From: Hyparrhenia diplandra
Lineage: Eukaryota > Streptophyta > Magnoliopsida > Poales > Poaceae
Direction of reading: 5' to 3'
Assembly (NCBI GenBank): GCA_015847255.1
Contig: JADLZK010002797.1
Location: 310,001-374,000 of the forward strand
DNA length: 64,000 nt
Position numbers and translations under genes: made by a program. This document shows positions 46,982 to 58,500 of the stretch, piece after piece. A model generated the notes under the pieces. The model had not been told where the DNA came from. It saw only the letters and a list, made by a program, of their open reading frames with translations, and did no database searches. Each line of letters begins with the position of its first letter. The first letter of the stretch is position 1.

Positions 46982-47528
46982 ATGAAAAATTGAGGAGATA
47001 TTTGAATACCATGGGCTAATTGTTTGCTAGTTAATTTTAGCTTAAATTTTGTTCTAGTGCGTTCAAACTCGAGGGCTAATAGGTGCACTATTTTTGTAAC
47101 AGTCTTCAACTAGTTGTTAACCAAATAGGTAGCTAACCACAGCTAATTTGGAGTAATTTTTTAAGCCCTAACTACTAACTAGTCATGTGTATCTAAACAG
47201 GCTCATCACATATAGATACTCTAAATTACAATGTGAACATCCAAAAGCGGTGTGTAGCTGGAATCCTGAATTCGGATCGCATCGCCTTCATTGCTGGAAT
47301 CATCTACAGATCTTGGTTCAAATCACGAAGTTTGTTGAGAAAGTTGGCACCTCCACAGCGTGAAGTCAATCCTTGACTTTGCATATATTGTTATGTCTCT
47401 ATTCGCTACTCGGTATGCAATCTTCAACTCCATTCTGTGTAGTTTTTCATTTTCTAGGATCTTCACTCGATGAAGTCTTCTGTGAAGCAAGTTCTGCGTC
47501 AAGCTAAAAATGTAATAAAAAAGGTGTC

Positions 47529-48219
47529 CGTCGATTCGGCTGGATTGGGCGGAATTGACATCCGATTGCCGGACGTCGGCGATCTTGACGGCGATGAAGG
47601 TGACGAAGGCGACGGTGATGACGACGATTGGCGGCGAGGTGGCGTAGATTGATGACGACAGCGAGGAAGAGGGAGCGAGAGGAGGGGCGGCGTGGTGGTC
47701 GGGCGGGGCGCCGCCGCCGCCTTGGGTGGCGGCGCCGTCGGGGGGGAGGGCCGCCGGCGGCGGCGCGCTGACGCGGCAGCGGCGGCGTGCGGCGGTGGTG
47801 GAGGCGGCACGGGCGCGGGGAAGGGAAGGGGAGAGAGAGAGCCTAGAGCTGGAGAGCTGTTGGGAGTTACCCCTTTAATTTATTTCTTCTTAAGATCCAA
47901 CCGGCTACATGTCCCTTGTATTTATAGTCCGAGGGAGACTTGTATGCTAAGCAAACTCTACGAGGTATCCTTATAGATTGGAATACCTCTCGACAAGCAA
48001 CCTATTTATTCTCTATTTTATTCCTTAAATATTCCTTACTTAATAGCGAAGCAACTATTTATTCCCTATTTTATTCCTATCTTTATTCTATAAATATTCC
48101 TTACTTAATAGCGAAGCGGTGACGTGGCGCTGTTCATGGCGGATGGCGGCGGCCGGCCCCCGAAGCCTCGCATAGCGGCAAGACGGGCCTTGGGCCTAGT
48201 GCGGTGGCGGGTCATGACA
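47529..48219 (-). repeat. 3' LTR of the 47529-51154 element
   Basis: 691 bp; aligns with 50479-51154. It contains repeated TTTATTC(T/C)CTATTTTATTCCTTA motifs (47998-48110) and a GC-rich GGCGGC segment in which the two LTRs differ by several indels. Confidence 0.88.
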
Positions 48220-48399
48220 TTTCTCCCTCCTTTCGCCGACACAGCGGCGTCCCTATTGTCCTATTGCATCGTTGTCGTTGTTGATGTGCCGGCGCAGGAT
48301 GGAGACGCCGACCTTTGTTGATCTTTGGATCAATGGATGGAATTCCATTGCTCTCTGGAGGTGGTTGCATCGGTGTCGAAGTACGCCGAGGGGTGAGAG

Positions 48400-50478
48400 C
48401 CAACCTCAAGTGTGCGCAAAATTATCACACCGGGTCGAGGGCATCCCATAGTACCTTGGACAATTCCGAGGTATAGTAGTGGTGGTTGTCGAGGAAGACG
48501 AGTGGCCCCTTAAGTAGCCGGTAGCTGGTCGGGAAGTCGGCATGAATGGCAAGGTCGTCGGAAGGTGGACGCCAATCACCCAAGTGTTGCCCAAACTGGT
48601 TCTCCCACCTGAAGCTTGGTGGTTCCGGCTATGTTGTGTAGCTCAGGATCCGTTGATGTAGCAAGTTGAGGTGGGACGAGAGCCTCTGAGATGTTGACGA
48701 GGTTGACAAGGTAGGAGGTTGATGTCGGTGGTATGTACCTCATGTCATCGTCGCTGAAGCTCACAAGTCGAGGCTTGCTGAAGATGGAAGCGCCGAACTT
48801 CTTGGACGAAGTTGGTTCGTAGTGCTCCTATGTAGGGTGCCTCCTGGTGCAGTGCAGCCCACGGTATGTTGGCGTAGTCGTACTGGGCATATAGATGTTG
48901 TTCAGGAACATGGGAGCCAACTGATACGGCTCTGGAGTCATCTTTGCAGCCAGAGCCGCGTAGTCGATGTCGCGATGGTTGATGGTGTCGCCACTGAAGG
49001 ACGTTCCAAAACCGAGAGTGGGGCACTATGGTATGTTGTCTCCGTTCTCTCGTGGTGCCTTGGTGATGCAGAGCAGCCAAAGGAAGAGGAGTATTGCTGT
49101 TGCCAGTTTGGCAGCTATGTACCTGGTGTTCTGCTTGCGTGGCACTGATGACGTTGCCTTTGCTTTAGCTGCAGCTTGAGAGATGGAGTTCTCTGCCATT
49201 GTCGATGTCGGCTGAATGTCCAGCAGGTGTAGTAGATCATCGGCAAAGGTTTGCAAGTGAATCACCGTCTCCTTGGTGGTGCCTGGGGGAGCGTCGGTGT
49301 TCTCATCAGCCGTGACGCCCATGTGTGGAACGTCGTGGTTGCCAATGTCGAGGTTGGAAGCGAGGATGTCGTCGTGATTGATGCCCTTATAGTCGTTGTC
49401 GATGGTAGGCATGGTGAAGACGTAGTCGAAAGCAGGGGGAACATCATTGGCGTTGGCATCCGTGGAGGACGCCGTTGCCGCTCATGGCGCCAATTGTAGC
49501 GTCCTTGTCGTTGTTGGCGTCGTTGATGCCGCCGGCAATGTGGCTAGCGACGTTAGAGGCGATGTCGGGGTTGTTGACGCACAGAAGGGTGTCGTTGTTC
49601 TCATAGATGATGCCAGGGTCGAAGACGTCTTGGTTGACGACGTCGAGCGACATCGTTGGAGCACGGGAGACAGAGGTAGAAGCTCCTTGAATGAGATTGA
49701 CTTGCCCGGTATTTGTGGAGCTTGTGATGTCCTGGGCAAATGGGTTGTTGGTGTTGTTCCTCATGTCGCCGTTGTTGTCCGGGATGACGTGGGACGACAA
49801 GATTGAGATTGGCGATGTCACCGCCGACGTCCAGCGACGTCGTTGAGTCGTCCTTGTTGGCACTCCGGATGTTCCCAATGTCAAGGATGATGTTGTTAGT
49901 GACCGGGAACTTATACGTGCCATTGCGATGGCCGTGAGACGTTGGCCTAATTGGGTAGGCTTTTCGTCGAACACCGGTGGACGTCGGTGGTAGCCTCTGT
50001 TCAGATCGATCCGAGAGCAACGGCGGGGGGTACTCACGGGGTAGGCGTGCTCGTTGCTTGCAGCGTCGATCATCTTGGAGGGGGTGACGAGGCGGCGGCG
50101 GCGTCATTGTCGGCGGCGCCCATGGCTGGGACGTCGTCGGTGGTGGCTGAGGTGACGTCGTGGCGCGCACGTCGGACAGCCGCCCAGGCCGTGTGCTGTG
50201 GTGTTCTTCTTTGTCTTGGCCTTTGGGTAGTCGTAGATCGAGGGAGAGTCACCAAAAAGATCCGGCTCGGGAGTGTTACCGTTGTGCGTCGTCGGGCAGG
50301 CTGTTCATCCAACTTCTCCGGGAGAGCGGCGAGGGTGGCCTGGATTTCCCTCGTGTGAGCACGCCACTCGCAAGTCTCCACCTGGAACTTGGCGTCGTAG
50401 TAAGCGTCCATCGGATCTCGGCGTTGGTGGTGGTCGGAAGCCGTCGATGGCGGGAATCGCCCCTGGTCTCGGATACGC
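48400..50478 (-). pseudogene. Gag-like plus unidentified ORFs of the 47529-51154 element
   Basis: Near the 5' end (minus), a frame starts MDAYYDAKFQVETCEWRAHT at about 50410, in the position of gag. Downstream, frame 49026-49412 (128 codons, acidic start MPTIDNDYKGINHDD) ends in a hydrophobic run, IAAKLATAILLFLWLLCI, that looks like a membrane segment. After a frame change the sequence continues with regular composition (TLGFGTSFSGDTINHRDIDY; then 48576-48764 FSDDDMRYIPPTSTSYLVNL; then 48406-48594). I do not recognise this protein. It could be a captured host gene or a lineage-specific element protein. Confidence 0.45.
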
Positions 50479-51154
50479 CGCCGATTCGGCCAGATGGGCC
50501 GAATTGACATTCGATTCTTGAACGTCGGCGATCTTGACGGGCGATGAAGGTGACGGCGGCGGTGATGACGGCGAATGGCGGCGAGGTGACGAGATTGATG
50601 ATGACAGCGAGGAAGAGGGAGAGAGAGAGGGGCGGCATGGTCGGGCGGCGGCTTGCCGCCGCCTTGGGTGGCGGGCGCGTCGGCGGGGAGACGCCGCCGC
50701 GGGCGGGCGCGCGTGGCGGGCGGCGGCAGCGGCGGTGGGGTGGGTGGCGCGGGCGCCGCTGGGGAAGGGAGGGAGAGAGAAAGCCTAGAGCCGGAGAGTG
50801 TTGGGAGTTACCCCTTTAATTTATTTCTTCTTAAGATCCAACTGGCTACATGTCCTTTATTTATAGTCCGAGGGAGACTTGTATGCTAAGCAAACTCTAC
50901 GAGGTTTCCTTATAGATTGGAATACCCTCTCGACAAGCAACCTATTTATTCTCTATTTTATTCCTTAAATATTCCTTACTTAATAGCGAAGCAACTATTT
51001 ATTCCCTATTTTATTCCTATCTTTGTTCTATAAATATTCCTTACTTAATAGCGAAGCGGGGCGGGCGCGTTCATGGCGGATGACGGCGGCGGCCGGCCCT
51101 GAGCCTCGCGCGCGCGCACGGGCCTTGGGCCCAGTGCGGCGGCGGGTCATGACA
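50479..51154 (-). repeat. 5' LTR of the 47529-51154 element
   Basis: 676 bp; outer end fixed by GTGTC and inner end by the primer-binding-like site. Matches the left LTR. Confidence 0.88.
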
Positions 51155-53340
51155 GTGTCCGCTGTTATCGATCGCAGCAGGGAGCTTCGATAAATATAAA
51201 CGACGCCCCGCATCTACTCTCGCGCCCGCACATGACAATCTCGAGAGCTTCATCCCGTGTCTCTAGCCGCTTGCATTGGTTTGTTGGCTGTCCAACAGCG
51301 ACAACGACCCGCATGCAGCGGCTTGGCTCACGGCTGGCCGGCGGGATCTGAGTCAGTGGTCTTCTTTTGTTCTAAGATCCGGAACATGGACCTGCGTGCT
51401 GTACACTTGTTAAATAAGTACAGCTACGTACACAAACCATAACTTGGGTAGTGCGTGCTAACGAAAGAAAGAAAAATCAGTGCGAGCCTGCGCAGTGAAC
51501 ATGGCCGGTATATATGATGGTGGGATAACCTTCGCACGCTAGCCGGCCGGCCTTCTCAAAGCTACTAATATTATTGTCAAACAATTGTGGAAGCAAAGTT
51601 TGAAAGCTGAGCTAAGCATGCTGACAGAGCTTCAATTTTTCTGTGTGCACCTAGGCTTCCTGACATAGCTTAAATCAATTCCGTGGCATGCTGACAAAGC
51701 TTAAATCAATTTTTTGAGTTAAGGTAATTTATATGCAATGTTACTTTGGGTATAAAATGTAACACTACTGGGGCTCTTGAATTAACTTTTATTTTTTATG
51801 CCCAGCTAAAATTCACGGCAAAGCCCTAGTTATAGGAGCCTCCTATCCACCCTCTAGATAGAAATGAGAGTCCATTTCATTCCACTAGAGTTAGATTGTA
51901 AATTTGGGCTCTTAAATTTTATAAGTTAGAAGTATATTTTTAAGAGAATGGTTAGGATGCTATTTTGAATTAAGTTTCATAATGGCATAATGTTAGGGTC
52001 CTATTTTGATTTAGATGCAAATTTATTTTGATGAGTTCAGGTAGTTTATTATATGTAACGATCGCAGCACGGAGCCTCGATAAATGCCGGCCGGCATCTA
52101 CTCTCGCGCCTCCGCACATGTCGCAGTGCGGAAAAGCGTAGACTAAAAGGCAGTGTGTGCAAACACCACTGAACCTATGGAATTTGATTATTGAGAATAC
52201 TAAGCAGCCTATTGGCTGTTTATTGGCTCGATAAGCCTATGGTTAGTTGCCCAAGTCATTTGTTTACCTCGAGATTCGACGACCACATGTGAAACTGGCA
52301 GTCACCACAACCTAGACAGCTTTCAGACCACGGATCGCATTCAGGTTTTTTTAATAGAGTTGTTTGCGTTGAAAAATAAGTTATTCTGTCATTTTAGCAG
52401 ATATAAATACGGATATCTATATTACAAGCTTTAGCGGATACAAATATCTGATATTGAGAGATTAGTTTCCATTTTCCATCTGTACATGTGGAGGCAAACC
52501 ACTATTCGTCCAAAGAAAAATTGACCACGTTGGGCTGAACTATCGTACAAACATTCCAAATAAATTATACAAGAATAATGGAGACGATAAACAATTGAGG
52601 AGATATTTACCATGGGCTAATTGTTATTAGTTGATTTGTAGATTAAGTTAGTTCTATCTACTGCATCCAAACAAGGGGGGACGCTAAGAATTGGAGTAAT
52701 TTTCTGAACTGTCTTCAACTGGTTATTAACCAAATAACTAGCTACAACTATTTTGGATGCATATCTAAACGGGCTCTAATTGCATATAGAAACTGTAAAT
52801 TACAATGTGAACATCCAAGCCGCGTCTAGCTGGAATCCTCAATTCGGATCGCATCACCTTCATTGCTGGAATCTTCGTCTTCAGATCTGGGTTGAGATCA
52901 CCAAGTTTGTTGATAAAGTTGGCACCTCCACAGTGTGAAGTCGATCCCTTGACTTTGCATTGTGATGTTGTATGCAATCTTGCACCGTGGGCTTCTTGGC
53001 TCCGTCTCTGAGCAGTTTTTCATTTTTTTAGGATCTTCACTCGATGCACATTCAGTGGGAAGCCATGCAAATAAAAAGGTGCCGCAGTGCATCGATCCCG
53101 CCTCCGCACATGTCAGATCGAGTAGAGTGCATGCAAAGGCCCATCCATCCAATAGCGACAAGCCGCTTGCTCACGGCGGTATATATATGGCAGCCCCCTC
53201 CCCCCCACATGGATCCGCCCCTGCTTAAAAGTGATTTGAGCTCCGGCGGAGGTGGTATGCAAGTTTACGTCCGGTGGCGAGATGATATATTGGATTTTGC
53301 CGTTGGATTGTCGCGGCTTCGTGGGCCAAGGGGATTTAAA

Positions 53341-55580
53341 TTCAACTCGGCGGCCCAAGTGTCTCGGTGGGCTAGTTCCCGTCAAGCCCACGCGGCCACA
53401 AGGAGCAGATCAGATCGAACAGGGTCGTGCTGTGTGCCGTCCGTCTAGTTTATTCATAATCGTCTGTCGTGATCTTCATCTTTCTCGCTTTTTGCTGGGA
53501 ATGCAAGACCTCACAAGGTGATTGGTCTGTATGTGCAGACACGAGAACTGCACCGTGGAACATTTATGTATGGAGTGATAACAGTCAAATAGTAAGATAG
53601 TTCCAAGCCTAATTAAGTGAATCGATGAAAAGCTTCGTTTATGTATGATGACAAGTCCATTGTTCAGACTACTTAATTGTCGTCAGCACGGCAGAGCAAG
53701 AAGAAGAAGAAGAAGAAAATATTGGCGAGGGCCGGATTTGTATTAGGCAATACTCATCAGTTCATACATCACGAAAGAGGAAGACTAGTATCAACAAAAC
53801 AATATTGCTAAGCACACCGGCCACGCAGGCTGCCAACGACGATCCAAAGGATATTATTGGCAATGATCAATATAATAGAGTATACTAAATTAAAGGCAAG
53901 ATGCATGTCTTTTATCAATACGAGAATTTGTAGGATATATCTTTTTCCTAGTGTGTCCCATGCGAATAAATTATTTCCAAGCACTCCTCTGTAATTTCGA
54001 TCCTGTTCTTCTTCCTTCCGAAGGATTACTGAATTTGTGATTAGTGAAGTTGCGGACTACTGTAGTAGCGAATCAAAACAGAACAGGGACTTGGGTTCCC
54101 AAATCTGGTCAAATGTTTGCTCGGAGTAGGTTGACTAGCTAGTATCGAACTGTGGCAAGGGCAAGCTGAAGGGATCGTAGCAGCAGCACGGACCACTGAA
54201 ACCAACGGGAGCAGGTCAGGCAAGGCTCCCTGCATGCGCGTCGGCCTCGTGTCGCTATCTGATATCTCACATTCCGCAACGGGCCTGTCACCCAGGGCGT
54301 TTGTTACTTGCTCGCGTGAAGAGTAAACAGTAGCAGCTGCACCCAAGCCAGGCCAGACAACTCCACGCGATGCACACCTGCGGGATGTCCCAGGGCTGGC
54401 AACCTAACACGCAAGCAACGTAGGCCTCTTCTATCCTCTGGGCTGGGCGGGGCTGCTTAACTGGACTAATGTTCTCCGGCCGAACGAGAGCTGGGCTTGC
54501 TGCCCACACGAGAAATGCACGGGAACATTCTCCTGTACCTTGTCCGGCAATACTGAATCTTCAGGCGCAGTCGCACTGCCAATAACGAATCTTCTGGCTA
54601 GCTGCTTCTGTTGCTGTTGCTCCATGGAACGGAGTCTCAGATCCATCTGGAGGTCGAGGAAAAACAGCAGAACAACAACGTTTGGAAATCTAGAGTCTGT
54701 GATCCCGATTTGGCGATCGATGCTTGTCCGTCAGCGTCCAGATGAGGCTACATGTAGTGTGTCCAAAGCACCGTACCATTTCTTCATCGATCTGTGGCAA
54801 CCAAGGTGTCTCTACGTCACTGGCAGCAGCAGGGTGCTGGTGGTCCTACACGAAGTTTCCAAAGTTCTGCACTGGGCCAAGAGGATTCAATTCGGGGGCC
54901 CAAATGTCTCTTTGCACTGGGCTGGGCTGCATAACGGGTCGTCATCGTTGTGATCTTCATCTTCATATTCCTTTTCTGTGTGTATTTGTATGGAGCAGTA
55001 GTAACGTTCAAATTGTCAATAGACGGTATATGCATGCATGGAAATTAACTTGCCAACAAAATAAATTAAGGAAAAAATGGACGATCCTTGCGAGTGTGCA
55101 TATTGAGCATGCGGCAGGATTCAGGAAAACCTCGCACGCCAGCCGTTCCTCATCTCCAACCAGCTCATCTCCATAGGATGGACCGCTACGTAGTACGTAT
55201 GTCCTGAAATTTTGGTTGCCTAGAACAAAAACGAAACTAAAAACAGCACGCAGGCTCCTTACTACGTACAAGTAGTAGTAGTGATTAATTAATACACAAC
55301 TAATGGAGGGCATCTGAAAGAAATATAGCCCTAATGTCAAACAAAGGTACTCATATATACAGATACAAACATGGGAATATCATATCACAAATGGAGACGC
55401 ATGTACCCAGAGATCGAAATTACAGAGTACTGGCGAGCACAGCACTGGCAATTAGGGCCCCATCGAGGAAGTAAAAAAAGTCGCCCGTTAAACAAAACGG
55501 CATGTGCAGATCCCATTCGCCTTCTCTGCACCTGATCGATATTCTTCACCTTATATATGATCTGATGCCCCTTTTCCTTG
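53341..55580. other. Spacer downstream of the NLR gene, no supported gene
   Basis: Includes an (AAG)n microsatellite at 53697-53718. Open frames at 54041-54346 and 54288-54509 (minus) and 54540-54953 (plus) show no domain or intron structure. A segment at 54860-54950 (GGGCCAAGAGGATTCAATTC) resembles 53325-53360 (GGGCCAAGGGGATTTAAATTC), a minor repeat. 55340-55580 is the likely 3' flank or UTR of the NLR gene. Confidence 0.4.
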
Positions 55581-58500
55581 TCATGCTACCAATCGAATGC
55601 CATCGATCTGCAAAGTACAATTGTAGCATGTGTACAGGTTAGCTACTTGCGTTAATTCAACAAAATAACCGTGCCTATGTGCTTTACGCCAATGCTATGT
55701 ATCACCTTACATTTCCTTAACACATGTCATCAATTTTGTTTTCTAACGTATGCACCACACTCTAAGAAGAAAACAACATTATGTTCGTATATTCTACGTG
55801 TATATATAACAAAAAATAGATGGCTCAAATTAGATATGCTGCAGTTTAATTTGTTAGCAAACTTACTTCAATAATGTTTATGTGAGCGAGCTTCGCCTTG
55901 TTCTCTTCTGATTCACACCATTCCTTGAGTTCCTTGTTGTAGCGAATCTCTAGCTTCTGAAGTTTGGAGAGATGCTGTATAGATGCTGGCAACGACTTGA
56001 TGCCATAACGACCCGAGATGACAAGGCTTTTTAGAGAGGAGAGGTCGCCCAACCACTCAGGTAGTGCCGATATGTTATCGCACCATCTCAACTCCAGCGA
56101 CTCAAGGGAACTGAGGTGCCGCATGCTTTCCGGCAAGCTCTTCAGGTTCTTTCCTTCGATGCACAACTCTTGGAGGGCCGAGAAGTGCTGAAATAGCCTT
56201 ATGCTCTCGCGGGATTTGTCAATTATACTCAATTTGATGGCTCGACTAGAGGAGCATTGGAGACTGGTTTTGCCTACCTCCTCCAATGAAGATATGACTT
56301 GGTCGCTCCCTTGTATAATGCACTCACGAAATGTTGGTGGGCATGGCTTCAACCTCAACCTTGGACACCATCCTATCTCCAGACGGTCTAGCATAGGGAA
56401 CATAAACTCCTCCACACCATCAATAGAGTATGTTGTGTTCCACTCCTCCAAGCCAAACATATTTGATACTTTGAAGGATGACAGTCGACGGAATGCTCCT
56501 TTGCCACCACAGAATTCCCTATCGATTCTTTTAATGCCAGGCATTCTACAGAGCTCTAGCTTTTCTAGGTGCCATAACTGTCCAAGCGGTGGCAGTTTGG
56601 TACACGTGGGCATATCATATAGCTTAATAGAAGCAAGATTTGGTAGGTGACTATAAATGCACATGAGCCAGTCTGGAAAGCTTGTACAGCTGTAACCTTC
56701 TAGGTGCATGCTCTTCAAACCTCTTGGTGGCACTAGTTGTCCCAACAAATCTTTGTCATCCAAAAATTGAACTGCACGCTTAGTAGACCATGCCAATGTT
56801 AACTCTGAGAGACTATGTTTGCCCAACAACTTAACGTTAGTTGCTTCTTCAAGAGACCTTACATTTTCAAGAGAAAAGATTTTTAACTCACTGAAATTGA
56901 TGCCCTCGAGAAGATGAAGATTGCTGCGACGACCATTGACCTCATAAGCACAAACCTTGAAGACTGGTAATGTTTGTAAATAATTTACTAGCGAACTGGC
57001 CTGATCCAGCAGTGCATTCGAGCACCCTTCAAGCAATAAAGACTTCAACCCAAGAGTACCTAAACTCTTTGGTAGGGACTCAAGCCGAGAACAATCAGAA
57101 AGATTCAATGTATGCAATCGTTTGAGATTACCAATACTTTCTGGTAAACATAAGAGATTTGAATTACGAGATAGGTCCAGATGTTCCAGATTGTTAAGGG
57201 TAGCAATAAACTCACAGCAATTCAAAAGGCAGTTACTTGTCCTTAAGTACTTGAGACTATTGTTGAGGTCCACAAAATTATCAAAATCATCAAATAAATA
57301 ATGATGTGAAATATCGAGGTGTTGCAGTGCGCTTAGGCCACGTAGACATACCAGTGACCCTTTCTGCATTCTCCGGCAGCCTGACAAATTTAGATGTGAC
57401 AAACTTTGGAGCTTCATCAATGACTCTGGCAGTTCTCTGATTTGTTCACAGTCTGACATGTATAAATGTTGTATACCAACTAGGCTACCAAACCCTACTG
57501 GTAACTGTTCAAGAAAAGAACATGCCGATAAGTTCAAATATTGGAGATGCGTGAGGCCACACAACGATTCAGGTAGTGCTTTTAGACTGGAACATCCAGA
57601 TAACTCAAGATGTTGCAAATCTGTGAGATTACCAATAGAGACCGGCAGTTCTTTTAGCCTAGAACAACCTGACATATCCAGATGCACCATACACTTTAAG
57701 TCACCAAAGGACTCTGCCAATTTTGCTATACCAAAACAACTAGACAAACTTAGATATTCCAGGCACCCAAGATTGCTAATTGATTCTGGTACTTCAATGA
57801 TTTTAGAAGATCCATTCATATTTAGGTATTGCAGTTTTGATAGCTCAGTAATACACACTCTGGGATACTATCATTTTGCATCCTTGGAACGATAAGGCAC
57901 CTCAGGTGCTTCAGTCTGCCAATTGAAGATGGCAACAATATACCAGAGCATTCACCGAAATCCAATGTACGCAGACATTTCGCAAATGAAAATGCACCAC
58001 TTTGGATGTCCAGTTGGCCATTATCCGAGAAACGAATTGCCCTCAGCTTTGAAGGCATATTTTCCAACTTCACGGTCGAATCATATTCTCCTAGCAACGC
58101 ATAACGACAATATTTGGGAACATGAGTATTTCTCTGTGGTGCGATATCAAAAACTGTTAATTCATCTAGTATAGTTAATCTCGCCAAGTCATGCACCAGA
58201 TCATGCATGGTGTACCGCACCACATGCACTTGAGAAGTCTGAAATGATAAGAGAACATCAACATTCATTAGAGGCAAAAACAAATGTCCACATTGTGTGA
58301 ATTAAATAAATTATTGAACCACACGCAAATAGCGAGGATCGGAACTACAAGTTTAGCATCTTCTTCGGTGACCTGCACTTTGACTTCAACTTCGACGATG
58401 ACTCCTCTTCGGCCGTCAACGACTTCCACGGCAGGATGGGTCAGCTCTGGCTATGCTACAGTCCTGGTAACTCGCCCTCACCAGTCACTTCAGCTCTCTC

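Larger units (their letters stand above)
47529..51154 (-). mobile_element. LTR retrotransposon lacking pol, with an unidentified ORF series
   Basis: LTRs at 47529-48219 and 50479-51154 flank 2.26 kb. The 5-bp duplication GTGTC (47524-47528 and 51155-51159) is confirmed by the unoccupied paralogous site near 9090 (GGTGTCCGTAGTTATCG). On the minus strand, a polypurine tract (GAAAGGAGGGAGAAA) abuts the left LTR and a primer-binding-like site (GCGTATCCGAGACC) is directly inside the right LTR. No RT, integrase or protease motif exists in any frame. LTR ends have drifted (CG in place of TG at the plus-strand start). Confidence 0.88.
46982..53340. repeat. Duplicated block, copy 2 (partner at 8391-11060)
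   Basis: Same order of landmarks as 8391-11060: MITE-like piece (46992-47205), peptide module (47263-47384), the GATAAATATAAA sequence (51188), CGTCCAACAGCGACAACGAC-like text (51290), a second unit with MITE-like piece (52597-52776) and peptide module (52836-52960), then the CAAGTTTACGTCCGG segment (53260). An LTR element (47529-51154) is inserted in the first unit. Its module copy at 47263-47384 carries an in-frame TAG (47304-47306), absent from the other copies. Confidence 0.8.

Noticed and set aside
54540..54953. 137-codon plus-strand ORF downstream of the NLR gene
   Set aside because: No domain; overlaps another frame of similar length and has no supporting promoter or intron.
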